From Siphonodentalium dalli (Eukaryota; Mollusca; Scaphopoda; Gadilida; Siphonodentaliidae): 64,000 bases of DNA. This document shows, one piece after another, positions 1-12,347 of this stretch. The notes beneath the pieces are model-generated. The model did not search any database. It was not told the origin of the DNA and worked only from the letters and a program-made list of their open reading frames with translations. The DNA lies in the NCBI GenBank assembly GCA_032622095.1, contig CP136067.1, positions 98,200,707-98,264,706 of the forward strand, read 5' to 3'. The translations under genes and the position numbers were made by a program. Each line of letters begins with the position of its first letter. The stretch's first letter is position 1.

Positions 1-137
1 GGGGTGTTCATCCTATAATTTCAATATGCACCCTTGAATTAAAAAAATGCCTATAAATTCCACATATAGCGATGGAATCGTATATCAAGATCTAGAGGCG
101 AGTATTTTAATTGTTCTACGCTGATAACAAAAGTTAG

Positions 138-432
138 TCAATATGACGAATATATGTTAGTCAAACGTTTTTCCACATGATGACTAACTTAGTTCAGCCA
201 ACATGACTGAGGCATAACATTAGTCAAAATTACTAGGGTGATATTAGTCATAACGACTAAGAAATGGGGATTCAAAACGACTAATTAGTCAAAATGGCCA
301 GGATTTAGTCATAACTTTTCTTGGTGAATGGGAAGGCGAAAATGTAAGTTGCGGAATTATGTGCAAATAATTACAATACTTGACCAAAGTTACTCAAAAT
401 GTTTGTGACTAAGACTAAGTTAGTCATATTTA
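138..432. repeat. TTAGTCA-motif cluster
   Basis: The heptamer TTAGTCA, its complement TGACTAA and one-base variants recur about a dozen times in this stretch, usually separated by short AT-rich spacers, often as near-palindromes such as AACGACTAATTAGTC. Nothing coding is visible. The first 137 bases hold nothing I can identify. Confidence 0.6.
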
Positions 433-516
433 ATCAAAATGTCCAACCCAGGGGGGGGGTTGGACAACTTAATGTTACAGCTGGAAAATCAGAAGCCAAC
501 CGGGGTAAACATTTAC

Positions 517-702
517 ATTTCACAGAAATAGAAGTTTCTGATTGAGGGGTGGGGATACAGTTGGATATCGACGTTGGCGCACAGAAGAGACCATCTTGCC
601 ACGTCACATTTATGCTGTAGTCGTTTGTGAAAACTGTGCTTGCATCTTCGTATTCGTGTCCTTTACCGTGACCAAATGCATTCGCGTTGACGATATCACT
701 CA
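517..702 (-). CDS. Candidate internal coding exon, unrecognised protein
   Basis: Read on the minus strand, a 61-codon frame is bounded by an acceptor (ATAAATAG at 710-703) and a donor-like AAAT|GTAAAT (GT at 516-515). It enters and leaves in phase 1, the usual arrangement of extracellular-domain exons. The peptide starts SDIVNANAFGHGKGHEYEDA, contains an NVT glycosylation sequon, a WQDGLFC segment, two cysteines eight residues apart, and ends TSISVK. The stretch is GC-richer than its surroundings. I do not recognise a family. The frame continues open beyond the donor to 434, so a longer exon is possible. No partner exon was found; the rest of the gene would lie at the window edge or be lost. 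A chance ORF or gene relic is the main alternative. Confidence 0.38.
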
Positions 703-731
703 CTATTTATATCAATCACCAACGTTTGTCA

Positions 732-732
<1 letters not shown>

Positions 733-768
<36 letters not shown>
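733..768. repeat. (ATTG)n microsatellite
   Basis: About nine uninterrupted copies of the tetranucleotide ATTG. Confidence 0.95.
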
Positions 769-769
<1 letters not shown>

Positions 770-854
770 GGTTTATTGTCGCTTTGCAACTAAGGCCATA
801 TGAATGCATCATCAAACTCAATATTATAATATGAAAAGAAAATCAAATCAAATA

Positions 855-990
855 AGTGCCAAAACGTCTCCGATGAAGTGCCGAAACGTCCAAGTACCTG
901 GGCCGAAACAACCAAGTGCCGAAAACCCAGGTGCCGAAACGTCTCGAAAACCAAGTGCCGAAACGTCCATGTGCCGAAACGTCCTGCACC
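855..990. repeat. Minisatellite with GTGCCGAAACGTC core
   Basis: Seven or eight imperfect copies of a roughly 15-base unit, GTGCCGAAACGTCCAA and variants, with spacing from 14 to 22 bases. Short open frames across it come from the repeat and are not taken as genes. Confidence 0.8.
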
Positions 991-1009
991 CTCCCAAGAC
1001 CACTATCGT

Positions 1010-1700
1010 CATGTCCCTGTTTATGAGATTTCCATTGATAAAACATTTTCATGAGGGGGGCCCTGCGAATCAGATGGTTATATGGTCCGGTTTAAGGGTG
1101 TGAAAAAAATCGACAATTTATGTTTGACACCCTATATAGACCTTCTAGACAAGTTCCTTAACGTTGTAACTTTCAATAAATTGGGTAATTTTAGTAGTTA
1201 CAAGGAACACATACTGCTACATCACATCCAAGCTGACACCCCCTAAGGTTTGACAATTTCTAAATATATAGGCCATTTCAATCCAAACTTTTGGCCAAAG
1301 GAGGTAAATATGCAAATGTTGGTCTAAATCAAACACATACCCTCTAATAAATAGTTGGAAAAACAAAATAAGAGAACAAGTTCAACCTATTGATGTAAAA
1401 TTTTCAATTCAAGTTGTTTCAGGTATCAAATTTCCAACTGTTGAACGTGTTGATAAAATGTTTGGGGCGAGAAACATAACCCAACCCCCTTGTCGCGACG
1501 TCCCTGTGGGTTTTACTTGAGATTTCCAGCTGACAAAACATTTTCACAAGGGGGTGAATCGACCCCTTGTCGCCACGTCCCTGCGTATCATAGATGGGTA
1601 TATTATCCGGGTTAAAGGTGCGAAAACTGAAAATGTATGCTGGACACACAATACGAAGACCTTCTAATCACGTTCCTTAACGTTATAACTTTCAATTCTT
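1010..1700. repeat. Degenerate direct repeat pair
   Basis: The block at about 1010-1175 (GTCCCTGTTTATGAGATTTC through GTTCCTTAACGTTGTAACTT) recurs in diverged form at about 1500-1697. The sequence between (1200-1495) is non-coding and AT-rich, with TTGGAAAA-type motifs seen elsewhere in the window. Confidence 0.65.
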
Positions 1701-2035
1701 TGTGATTGGGAGATATTTGTAAATACAAAAACACATACTATTTGTGATTTATGTTTGTAATCGTAGGTTCATAGTATTAGCGAAATGATAAATTGTTATT
1801 TCTTACAAACAATTGTAGATTCTTACAAAGAAAACGCTTCATAGTATAGACCCCTGGTAAATCTCCTCTTTGTGTTTATCTAATTTCAAAATATGTCAAC
1901 TCCAGTTGAATTGGAGCTTAACAACTGATATGCCATGGACGTGTCAACAAAATGTGAGTAGTGACTCGAAAGTAAAGATTGAGTTCGTTTCCTGAGAAAA
2001 ATGCTATCAGCTAAAAAGGTATTATAGCCAAATAT

Positions 2036-2370
2036 TCAAACACATGTTCGGTTCATTAAAGGGATAGTACTCAGATGACCGGTGGTACGTCGATCGCAAG
2101 TTGCAAAACAGAGTTCAGTCCCCTCGCCACGCGATGTCCTCCGACTGCGTGACTTTAAGCACTGTCTGATTTGTTTACCTCCGGGTTGGGAAAACCCAAA
2201 AATTGTAACTTCCGCATTGTTACTTCGCAAGTTAACGACGTTTGTTGTGAGAAATTCGCACCACAAAGACAGCATATATTGCAGAAATTATACTCGCAAC
2301 GCTTATGTGATATGGAAATGCGACATTCCACGGTCAGTGTCCGTTTAATCGTACCGGTACTCAAGTAATC
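2036..2370. other. GC-richer island, possible relic exon or promoter
   Basis: This stretch is clearly richer in CpG and G+C than its neighbours and has overlapping open frames of 60-90 codons on both strands. None shows a domain I recognise. On the minus strand an ATG at about 2206 is followed by 13 codons and a donor-like GAG|GTAAAC, which would fit a short first exon. The flanking 1701-2035 and 2371-2800 hold nothing identifiable. Confidence 0.2.
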
Positions 2371-2819
2371 CTAGACAGTTGACAGCAGCCAGCAGGTTGA
2401 ATTTGGAATGATCTGGAATGGAAGACGAGTCACAAACTAGTTTCCATTATTGGCATGAACTGATCGATGAATACGTTGCTGTATATCGGCTGATGTCAAC
2501 CCCATGCAGACTTGGAAGGTTGCGTAAGTTTGTGTCTTACTAAATTGTATGGGAAAGGGAGCCCAAATTCACATTTAAATATCAGGTCTGTGTGAACACC
2601 AATTGATCGAAATCCAATAAAACATGGCTGACACTGACATGCCGAGTCAGTACTGTCAGTAGCCGAGAGGTGCTCACTCCAATTCTTGAATATTTAAATT
2701 GTGTTTGTTTGAAGATTTTTAACGTTTATTTCTATTCTCATTCTCTCAAAAGAAATCCAAATGTTTTTAAGTATAGTTACCAAGTTGAACGATATCATGG
2801 AACAGTTTAGTGTGACTCC

Positions 2820-3240
2820 CCTTATCTCAGATGCATTTAGGTGGTGTAAGACCAGTCTATATTAGATCGATTAGTCTAAATAAAGATCTATTGGTGGTTC
2901 ACCCAGACCTGCATGTTTATTAATAATCGCATTGAATGTACCGAAGCTCAACAATCATCTGCAGGTCTCGGGGAACCACTGGTTGATCTGTATAAAACTG
3001 ATCAGTCTATCTTTATATTGAATATATTCAGTAAATAATTATTCCGTGTCTTTCAACAGAAATTAGAATTATCTCTTTTTAAGTATTGGATGTAATATAA
3101 TTACCACTATAGAACAGTTCAGAGTGACTCGACTTATCCCCAATGCCTGCATATGATGAATGACCAATCGGTCTATTCTATAGCGATTAGTCTAATAAAG
3201 GTCGATCGTTGGTTCACCATGACCTGTTCATTTGCACTTA
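2820..3240. repeat. Diverged direct repeat pair
   Basis: About 2823-2912 and 3128-3222 share CTTATC(T/C)C(A/C)GATGC, a GATTAGTCTAA box, AAAGATC and GGTTCACC(C/A)AGACCTG in the same order. It looks like an old dispersed repeat. No coding signal. Confidence 0.5.
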
Positions 3241-3289
3241 AGTGCAAATTATTTAAACAGCGTAAATCATTTGCACATTTAAAGTGCTA

Positions 3290-3682
3290 TTAAAGGCATG
3301 TGAGGCCTTAGTTGTCGAAAATATTGATATTTGTTCTAATCACCGTAAACAGAAAAACATTAAAACGCATACAGTTTCGTTCATATATACCATGACCATC
3401 ACGTAAACAGCATGTTATCATAAAGACCTACAATATTTTACCTAAGCAAAAGCCTGATTGTGTTACAGAAGACAGCACAATATTAATGCAACTCTTGAAC
3501 TGGCTAATCACACACACAAATGGCATAAACGCTCTTTATTAGTTCCATATCAGGAATTCACCAACAAAGAACGCTCTTTATGTTTACCATCATAATATAA
3601 ACAAACACCAGAAAAGTTACTTTTTATGCTTTTGTTTACATAACAATGGTCAAACATTTGACAATAACATACTGTTTATGCG
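3290..3682 (+). repeat. ~390-bp dispersed repeat, copy 1
   Basis: This segment starts TTAAAGGCATGTGAGGCCTT and runs to about ACATACTGTTTAT. A copy in reverse orientation, mostly identical apart from small indels, lies at 55379-55752. It contains two AACGCTCTTTAT motifs 40 bases apart. No long ORF is present. A TTAA at its start fits the TTAA-targeting MITEs elsewhere, but the other end gives no clear duplication. Confidence 0.7.
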
Positions 3683-4430
3683 ATATTTCTTATTTGTATA
3701 TGGACAAAGTCTGTCTACATTTTGATGTTCTTTATTTTTGTGGCGGTTTTCGAAGGGTGGAAATATTTACACAGGATACCCACCGCCAAGGCCAACCGTA
3801 CCTTTAAATTATCTGTATCTGGAATATGTACCATACATGAAAGGTGTTCATAGACCCAATCATTTAATTATGCTCTATGTAAAAAAAACATTTATTTGAG
3901 CTCAATTAAGCGCACATCATTTGCGCTTAAGTGTAAATAAGACATGAGACTATCATACATGTATTTAATAATATATACTAGTCCACCTATTTGTAATTCC
4001 TTTCTCAGAGTCTAATTCACTCTTTTTTTATTTCTAGACAATCTGATTTATGCTCAAGCTCAAATAGATGAATTTTACTTTTAAAAGAGCAAATAAATTA
4101 ATTCCGCTTAAGGCACTTTAAGAGCAAATCAAATCTGTCAGATTATCACTTGGCCTTACATATGGGTGTCTTTTGTTTTGTTATATCTCCTCCCAAAATA
4201 TGCATTACCCCAACCAATATCATAAGAACTGCTGAACATATGCAGTTAACAGGGATGGGTATATATCCTGTGTACCTGTTAGGAAATTGTGGACTACAAG
4301 TGGAACAATTTTCCTCTACCAACATTGGTATCTCCCACCCACATAATATTTTTCCACTTATTTTACCCTCACAATCACATATTTTGCTTTATATAGTGAT
4401 GATATGGCAAGAAATTAACTATATCTGAGA
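3683..4430. other. Non-coding stretch with short GCGCTTAAG palindromes
   Basis: AT-rich sequence with isolated TTTGCGCTTAAG-type and CTTTAAGAGCAAAT motifs at 3900-3945 and 4080-4130, related to the dense arrays near 14.5 and 15.8 kb. Nothing coding is supported. Confidence 0.5.
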
Positions 4431-4439
4431 AAAATTTGG

Positions 4440-5015
4440 TTGAGTCTGGGTTTGTGAGGGGGTGGACTCGGGGGAGATACCCAGGACTGAGAATCTTCTC
4501 CGCCGCCCATCTAGTAGCTGCATATGATCAAAACATCATCTATCGCTTATTTTGCTTTATATACCATACTTCATCCGAGAAAAAGTTTATTAAGTTGGGG
4601 GAGATACCAAGTCCTGATTATCACTTATTTTGCTTTATATAGTCCAAACATTCTCATATGTAGCTCAGGGAAGAATCCAGAGATAATTTGGGGACACCTG
4701 TTTCCAGCAGAGGATATGTACCGGTTTCCCAATATAACTTTAAAATACGGCTTCTACACCGAACCAACACAGATACAGACGCATATATTATAAATAAGAC
4801 ATAATATTTCTGATTTAAAAATTCAACATGCAAATGAAGGCCGTATTGCAACTGCAGATTTTTTAATACAGCACTTATTGTTGAATTGCCTTGAAAATTC
4901 AGGTTGATTCAATACTGTCCACTGGGAATTTGGGGTCATTTGGGCTTCTCAAGTTTGGGCACCCATACCTGTAACAGCTATCAAAACAGCCCTGGAAATT
5001 CCCTGATGTAGCTTC
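4440..5015. repeat. Dispersed repeat, inverted relative at 59.5-59.8 kb
   Basis: CTTATTTTGCTTTATATA occurs twice (about 4545 and 4622). The part at 4663-5012, from GGAAGAATCCAGAGATAATT to CAGCTATCAAAACAGCC, is found in diverged, reverse-complement form at about 59470-59776. Both copies lack ORFs with recognisable domains. Confidence 0.55.
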
Positions 5016-5370
5016 TGCGTGAGTGGGGGGGGGATTATAATCAGCCTGCTCATACTTGGGTAGCACCCATCCATCCAAACACCAACACAATCAACTCAAT
5101 AAAGTTAATTTCTCACCATTTCATGACTATATAAAGCAATAATAAGCAATAAAATCATAAGTTTATTTTTTCTCATATGTAGCTACTAGGTGGTAATTGG
5201 ATACTCAGGTCCTTTTATCCCCCCCCCCAATACCTGTTCAGTGACCTGTTAGGAAATTATCGAGTACCGTTATATGAGACATAGGTTTGTCATGATATTT
5301 TAAGTTTAATATCTTTGTAGAAGTAAGATGTCCAAAACTTCAACTATCAAGGTGAATTTCTTCGGGTTAA

Positions 5371-5604
5371 TCCTTTCATGACTGCATCTTGAAATTTTGT
5401 GAAAACCCTGTTCCAATGCATTCTCTTATATTTAAGAGAATTAATGCATTCTCTTATATTTAAGAGAATTCATTGGCTTAACAATATTTACCTTGACCTT
5501 GTAAGCCAGTGCATTCTCTTATATATTCGAGGCTCCATATATAATAGAATTCACTGGCACAGGATCATTAATGCTGAACCAGCATGGCTCCAGTCATAAA
5601 AGGG
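5371..5604. mobile_element. Double-hairpin MITE, TTAACCCTTTCATGA type
   Basis: The element follows a TTAA at 5367-5370 and begins TCCTTTCATGACTGCA; its right end is GTCATAAAAGGGTTAC, a mutated TTAA. Inside are hairpins built on CAATGCATTCTCTTATAT and its complement. Related copies are at 48833-49084, 58797-59030 and 60627-60878. Confidence 0.7.
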
Positions 5605-6760
5605 TTACGACCTGTAGCCCGTGCCAAAGGATTTAGTCATGCAAAGAGTAAAATCCAAGATGGCTGCTGGTGGCCATGTTTTTTGCCGAATGACCCCAAA
5701 ATGACTCGTTCCCATCTACATGTCAATGCCAACAGCTATGACAAATTTTATAATGATCCAATTTTATAATGACCAAAGGTACGACCTGTAGCCCGTGCTA
5801 GAGGAAATTGTTGACGAGTCACACACAAACACACACACACACTGTCACACAGACGACGATACCAAGCCATGGCAATAGCTAAAACTTTACAAAGTAAAGT
5901 TGAGCTAAAAATGAAAACACCACCTTCCCACCTGGGCCACCCATATTTTTCAATGACCGTTTATTACCAGAAACACAGGTATAGTTTTCGCCCTGAAGAA
6001 TAAATGTGAAATGGGCCTCTCTGGCTCACATATATGTTAGTTAAGACTAACCCAACCATTTGTTTTATTAGCTGAACTTTACTTTGTAAAGTTTGAGCTA
6101 TTGCCATGGCTTTGTCGTCTGTGTGTGCGTATGTGTGTGTGTGATTCGTCAACAATACAGGCTACAGGTGCTACTTGTGGTCGGATCATTATGAAATTTG
6201 ACATAGCTGTTGATATCAACATTTAGACCAGAACCGTTCATTTTGGGGTCATTCTGAAGAAAAAAAACATGGCCGCCAGTGACCATCTTGGATTTCAATA
6301 TTCAATCCATTAGCACGGGCTACAGGTCGTACTGTTCTTCTGATTATCATGAAATTTGTCACGGATGTTAACAATGACATGTAGATGCGAACGAGTAACT
6401 TTGGGGTCATTCGGCCCAAAAAATGGCTACTGGCAGCCATCTTAGATTTTACTGTTTGCATGACTAAATTCTCTGGCACAGCCTACAGGTCGTACCTTTG
6501 GTTGGATCATCATGAAATTTGTCACGGATGTTAATATTGACATGGAGATGGGGAATGAGTAATTTTGGGGTCATTCGGCTACATTAGTGGGGTCGTTCGG
6601 CCAAAAATCATGGCCGCTGGCAGCCATCTTGGATTTTACTCTTTGCATGACTAAATCCTTTGGCCAGGGTTACAGGTCGCATCTTTTGTCAGATCATTGT
6701 GAAATTTGTCATGGATGAGATCGAGTCATTTTTTGGTTATTCGGCCAAAATCATGGCTGA
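5605..6760. repeat. Cluster of ~170-bp repeats in inverted arrangement
   Basis: A unit containing GGTCGTACCT, GATCATCATGAAATTTGTCA, GGATGTTAACATTGACATG, TTTTGGGGTCATTCGGCC, GGCCATCTTGGATTTTACT and CATGACTAAATCCTTTGGC recurs about five times. The part at 5783-5915 (with a CA-rich run and ACTTTACAAAGTAAAGTT) is repeated in opposite orientation at 6062-6200, so the cluster is a large imperfect inverted repeat around 5980. A further single unit is at about 29565-29680. Short ORFs here follow the repeat. Confidence 0.7.
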
Positions 6761-7286
6761 TGGTCAAAAACTCAAAATGGACAAAATGAATTTTTATTCC
6801 AAACCAATTGCAGCACATCTCACACCATATCATATGTCATCTTATATGATGCACATTCTTTATTCAATATTCCAATGATGTTATAGATATTCTTTTCTGA
6901 CAGAAAAGTATTTAAAAATGTATGCCGTTTCATGTTAAACCAAAAATTAAATCAACTTTTCTTATATTTCAGATCAGTTGTTCATGCACTTGTAGCCCAG
7001 TCCAAGCACAGAATATGAATAGAAGGAATGAAAGAATGATTGAGACCGATGGGTGTCAGCATGGTTTGAGGATTGCACCACTAGAATATTGACAGGTACA
7101 TACATGTACATTAGAATTCTGAGAGCGGACATTTGAAACATTTTTTTGTTATAACTGATGTAGTTTATATCTACAGCTTAGCTTGTCAAAGGTTCTTTAC
7201 TAAATACTAAGTGACAAGTAGTTCCCTTAGGATATTTTCTATCTGTTGGTGTATCCTGAATTCCCTCCAAATGAATAATAGACATA

Positions 7287-7460
7287 CAGTAATGCCCTCA
7301 GTAATCGACCTCTTAACCAAAGCAGAATTATGGGTAACTTTTCAGGATTTAGTCGGAAATATGGCTCTCGGGAGAGCTTTCCGATGAATGGCAACAAGCC
7401 ATATTTCCGACTAAATCCTGAAAAGTTACCCATAATTCTGCTTTGGTTAAGAAGTTAAAA
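7287..7460. mobile_element. Palindromic MITE, CAGTAATGCCC type (right end lost)
   Basis: It starts after TA (7285-7286) with CAGTAATGCCCTCAGTAATC. The whole body is one hairpin: the left arm with AACCAAAGCAGAATTATGGG is answered by CCCATAATTCTGCTTTGGTT on the right, around a centre near 7380. The right terminal repeat is missing. Related copies are at 9370-9482, 57960-58132 and 61683-61895. Terminal sequence and TA target fit Tc1/mariner-mobilised elements. Confidence 0.8.
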
Positions 7461-9369
7461 GGCACCACTCAACAGTCATTTCCGTCACTAGAAATATATA
7501 TTGTGGGACAAAAATATTACGATGTTTAGAACACAATTTATTTGGCAGTGGCACATGTATTTTATTTGATTCAATATCTAGGGATGAATATATGAGACAG
7601 CATATATGTTTCTTTCATGTTTTGATGATAACTGCACTTATATAATGTTATCAAAACAAGTTTCATAAAATGTCTGTTGTTGTAAAAAAAATTGTCTGAG
7701 GGAGAGTGACCTCATATTCAATTCTTCACTAAAGGCCAGTATAGATTAGACATCAAACTTTACAATTTTGCCAACCTTAATATATAACATTGCTGGTGGA
7801 TTGATATTACAAGAATTGTTATTTTATAATTTTAATGAGAATAACAATTAAACTAAACTGAAAGTTATTGTCTTTTGCACTGTTTGTTGGCCTCGACTGA
7901 AACTATTCACTTTTTCTGGTTACTAACATTCAAGATCTGCTATCCAAAACTTGACGCCAATTCCAGTGAGTCACACACTCCATGAGTTAGGCAGCACCAG
8001 TCTCCTTTATATAGTGATGTTGGTTTCTATAACATAAAATATTGTTATCGTTCTATTATAGGTTCTAATGGAGAGAGAGATGTAGATATGGCTGGAAGGA
8101 CAAGACTCCAAGTAATTGCACAACTGCAGTTCATTAAACACACTTGAATTTAGCGAATTGCCACATGTACAATCATTACATTCTTACAATGTTACCAGCA
8201 GTTTTGTGAAGTAACACAATAATGACAATGATATTGAAAAAGATATATTGCTATGTTCGATGCACTTTCTCAGCAATGCCATGAAGAAAATCTCATTCCT
8301 GATTAACATGCAGATCAAGCAATGGTTAGTTCAAATGATGTCATACTGTGCTTTTCAATATAAACTGTGTCCATCTTGGTTATCGGAATGATTCTGGAAG
8401 AGAAAGCTCTATGGCTGAGATGATATAATTGTCTACTACAAATTAAATATGCTATATATTTTTGGAATAAATATACATGTACCATATACATGTACGATAT
8501 TTAAATACTAGTACACATCTTTTCATTTAGGAATTCTGATTCCTTATTCATGCCCAATACTGACTGAACTACTAGGATCCCCTGTATATCAATTGTATAC
8601 CTTACTCATATTTGAAATTGTGCAGTACTATGTTTCGCTCTATTTTAAATTCTGAGCAACTTCTAAACTTACAAATATTTTTGTATATGATGACAATTTC
8701 AGTTCTTCATTATCGCTGAAAATACTTGTGCATATTAAAGATCATCTTGACAAAAATTCCTTCAGTCTGGAATATATATGTTTATATTTTAGAAGAAATT
8801 CAACTTAAAATATCTAACCATGATTTAGCTATACACATGTGAATAATAAATGCACACTAGCGAAAAATAGTACAATGTACTGCACAAATTTAAATATGAC
8901 TGAAGAATATATTCTATAATCATGATACTTTGACCCTGAGAATGTGACAAAAGTAAAAACAGTCTATATACCACATCATATATTTTTACTTCAGCAGATA
9001 ATTGTAGTCTCTGGGATTAATATAAAAAAGTCAAATTTTTTCACCAAAAAAAGTCATTATCACTAATATTGGTATTAGTTAGTAGTTTAATCTCTTTAAT
9101 ATATCAACAAAAGTAGATTATATAGAAATATGTTTTTATCCCAAAAGTCATTGATTTATGGCTACATATACAGCTACATGTACATTGTACCAGTCAGTGC
9201 TGATTGTTGATGTTACTAAAGATCTGCATGCAAAATACAATAATCATTTATGCTTATCATTATGGTACTCACATTATTACATTCTAATGATTTGTCCTGA
9301 TGAGTTAACCACATCTCTCGTTCTCCATCATTAATATAGTCTGAAAATAGAAATGTATAAAGGTAGTGA
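7461..9369. other. Non-coding AT-rich stretch
   Basis: No coding frame, RNA gene or structured repeat is supported. Several short TACATGTAC palindromes occur around 8475-8500 and 9165-9185. Confidence 0.5.
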
Positions 9370-9482
9370 ATCTCGGGGAGAGCTTTCTGATGAATGGCAA
9401 CAAGCCACATTTCTGACTAAATCCTGAAATGTTACCCATACTTCTGCTTTGGTTAAGAGGTCGATTACTTAGGGCATTAATG
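9370..9482. mobile_element. Half of a CAGTAATGCCC-type MITE
   Basis: Only the right arm is present, from TCTCGGGGAGAGCTTTCTGA through CTTTGGTTAAGAGGTCGATT to GGGCATTAATG followed by TA. The hairpin partner on the left is absent. Confidence 0.75.
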
Positions 9483-10512
9483 TATAACTTGGCTAATTTA
9501 ACCCAACATCTGCCTCACAAGTTCACAACTTATTATACTGATACTGCGACTTGTGAAATCCATCAAATTATCACTCTCTGTGAGTCCAATAGCTATTCAC
9601 CTAATTAAACATTATATTTACCAGTCATGGTCCTTGCTGGTTTAAAGCATGGACACAAAACATATGTTTCAAGCATTTGTGACCAGGAAGTAGTATTTAA
9701 AACAACTATCAGTTATGTTAATCTAACATATTCATGATTTAGGTCCAGTGCACCATTCTATGACCATACATGATGGGACAGGACCTCATTTTTGAAGATT
9801 TTTCAAACTCTACCCACAAGACGAGAACATTAGGGAGCCATAGCAACCATTTATTCACACAAATTATGGTTCAATCAATGCCTAGGACATCCCCCTTGCC
9901 AGAAATACAGATACAAAAATATCTGCCACAAGGGCTTCCAGTGCATCCATGCACAGTTGCATATAAATCAGAATATAATAGAGTTCACATGAATTTTGAA
10001 AGGGAAAAAACACATAGAAATCCATATACATTGATATATGGACTATATTTTGAAAGGGAAATTCATTATATGTTGAAAAAAGTAAAACTTTTGTTTATAC
10101 TCGCACAATGATCAGATAAATTATGTGCACTTTAGAGGTAACCTTGCACTGTTATCAAGGCTAATTAACATAACCCTAGATATTTTCATGTATTTAAGAT
10201 TCATCAGCCATGTTTGGGTTTCAGCCATTTCAAAATTTCAGATCTACTAGACTTATGCTTATTTTCAAACTGATTTAAGATCTTTTTAGTTCATAAATTT
10301 ATTTCGGCATGTGTTGCAACTTGCAACAATAATAATTGGTACATGTAGCAACCTGAACATTTGTCACATGACTGATATTTAGAGAAATGTCTGTTTTCAA
10401 CCTTATTTGAGCTGATTTTTGTCAAAATTTGTCTATATTTGACCCACAGTGTGCAGCGGTGTGTGTATTCCTAGAGTATGTGGGACCCGAATTCACATTG
10501 ACCAGTGTTAGC
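9483..10512. other. Non-coding stretch with an unsupported 113-codon frame
   Basis: An open frame at 9770-10111 on the + strand has an ATG but no recognisable domain, biased composition or splice context, so I do not call it a gene. The rest is AT-rich non-coding sequence. Confidence 0.4.
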
Positions 10513-10787
10513 TGATAAAATGGTATGACATAAATGGTATCATTGTGGGCAATGCCGTCACTTATTATACCCTTGGCTGTCTTAAGCGAAATAATGGTTC
10601 GCTTAATAAGAGTAATCCATTCTCATGAAGTAGACTGATGCACAATTCACTCACACATAGTTCAGACATGCTCTTTCAGAATTCCGCTCAAGTTGAAACC
10701 TTTGACATAGTAGTATCTCAGTCTTTGAGTCAACTAATAGGGGAAGGCTCCACACACTGATACCATTTATGTCATACCATTTTATCC
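10513..10787. mobile_element. MITE-like element with 29-bp perfect terminal inverted repeats
   Basis: GATAAAATGGTATGACATAA at the left end is answered by its exact complement ending at 10787, 29 bases in all. The 275-bp interior has no ORF. No clear target-site duplication can be read. Confidence 0.65.
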
Positions 10788-12347
10788 AAGGTGAGAGAGG
10801 TAAAACAAACAATGGTGGTTAAGGGTAACTGAATTATGATTTACCATAATACAATGATACTTCAGAGCAATATATTTATGCTTAGGTAGAAGGCCACGAT
10901 TTCACAGGTTGTAGGGGGTCTGAAAAATAGAAATATAAGTATCTGGGGGGCATAACGGCCAGTGTAGTCTGTGTTAACTGTGTCGTTACTGGTTTGAAGG
11001 TTTATTTATTTTACAAAACTGGGAAAGTTCTCAAAAAAGTGACAAATTTGGATACGCAACAGGGTTTTCATATTCAGTGAAGGCCAACTCTGTGTTATTG
11101 GTTACAGGAAAATAGCCCGATTTCTCTCCCCTGAATTCTGTCATCTGGGCTCGCAAGACTTTTTTTTCAAATTGATACGATAACTTTTTTTCTATTTCAA
11201 ATATTTCTCAGCTCTATCATAGCTCTATCAGGTGGAAGAATCTTATTTATTGACATTCGCTCTATAATGGTCTGTTTTTGGGTAGAAAATGGCCAATTTG
11301 AGTGAAAAAATGGGTAAAATTGAGCGGTTCGTGTGTGAAAACCAAGGGGCATAACTCATTGACATATTGTACGAAGAACCAAAAGTACATTTAAATGATT
11401 ACACCTAAAATTTCTGTCGAAATTAAAACATGCTTGATTGGATATATGCCAACGATAATGGCTTAGCATTGATTTGAAGTACAGTACCCCCTCCCAGGTT
11501 GGCAAAATTGCTGGAAATCGTGTATTGCTACCTTAAAGCTTAATTGAATTGTTTTATCATAATTAGCTTATATCAGTAAATGTGCATTAACTTTGCATAT
11601 ACTCTGGAAATTGTTTTCAACTGGTACCTATATCTTTCCAATTGTTGGAAAATTAAAAACTGAAACCCCTTTATTGGAGGATGTGTTAACATTTATTAAC
11701 TGACTATGCTTAGCATATATGATTTATGCAGCACAATAAATTAGCATGATTGGGTTCTTCGGCTATTTTACCTCGGTATAAGCTGATGCAAAGATTGTAG
11801 GTGGAGCAGGGGGATGGGGGTAGTAAAAAAATTGCAGGAAGGAATGAATTTTTTTTTGCATCTGGCATTTTCGGGGACCCATCACCACCAAACCTGCAAA
11901 ACCAATATGTTTTTTACTCCCAATTTGTTCACACCCACCTCCCAAATTTCACTAAATTTGGTTCAAAACTGAATCAAGCTGTACTGATATTACTCATATG
12001 ACTGGGAATGATCTATCTCATTTAGTTCAAATAACAGTTTAACCTGTTTCAGAAGCTGTTTTGATGGAAATAAACATAGTCACATCACTCTATCAGACTT
12101 GGATACTTTAGGTCTTGCCAGAGATCATCTTAGTTGATAGACAAGCAAATAATTCACTGATTGGCTTGATGCACTGATGACAGATATTTTTTACCCATTG
12201 ATAGTCAGATACTTTCTATCTGTTGATAGTGACATTTAATGTCAGTTGCTCGCTCATTTTCCATTCACACAATGATCTATGCATTAGCGACATCAAGACA
12301 AGTTTATTTATTTAAGTTTTACGTTTCTGGAAGGTTCTTTTGTAACA
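10788..12347. other. Non-coding stretch with a G-rich dispersed repeat
   Basis: At 11795-11945 lies a segment with GGGGACCCATCACCACCAAA, A-runs and C-runs, related to segments at about 20630-20740, 21560-21680, 29360-29520 and 37570-37720 (GGTGGGTCCCCAAAATG family). No gene is supported. Confidence 0.45.

Noticed and set aside
9770-10111. 113-codon + strand ORF
   Set aside because: No domain, no splice context, and composition like the AT-rich background.
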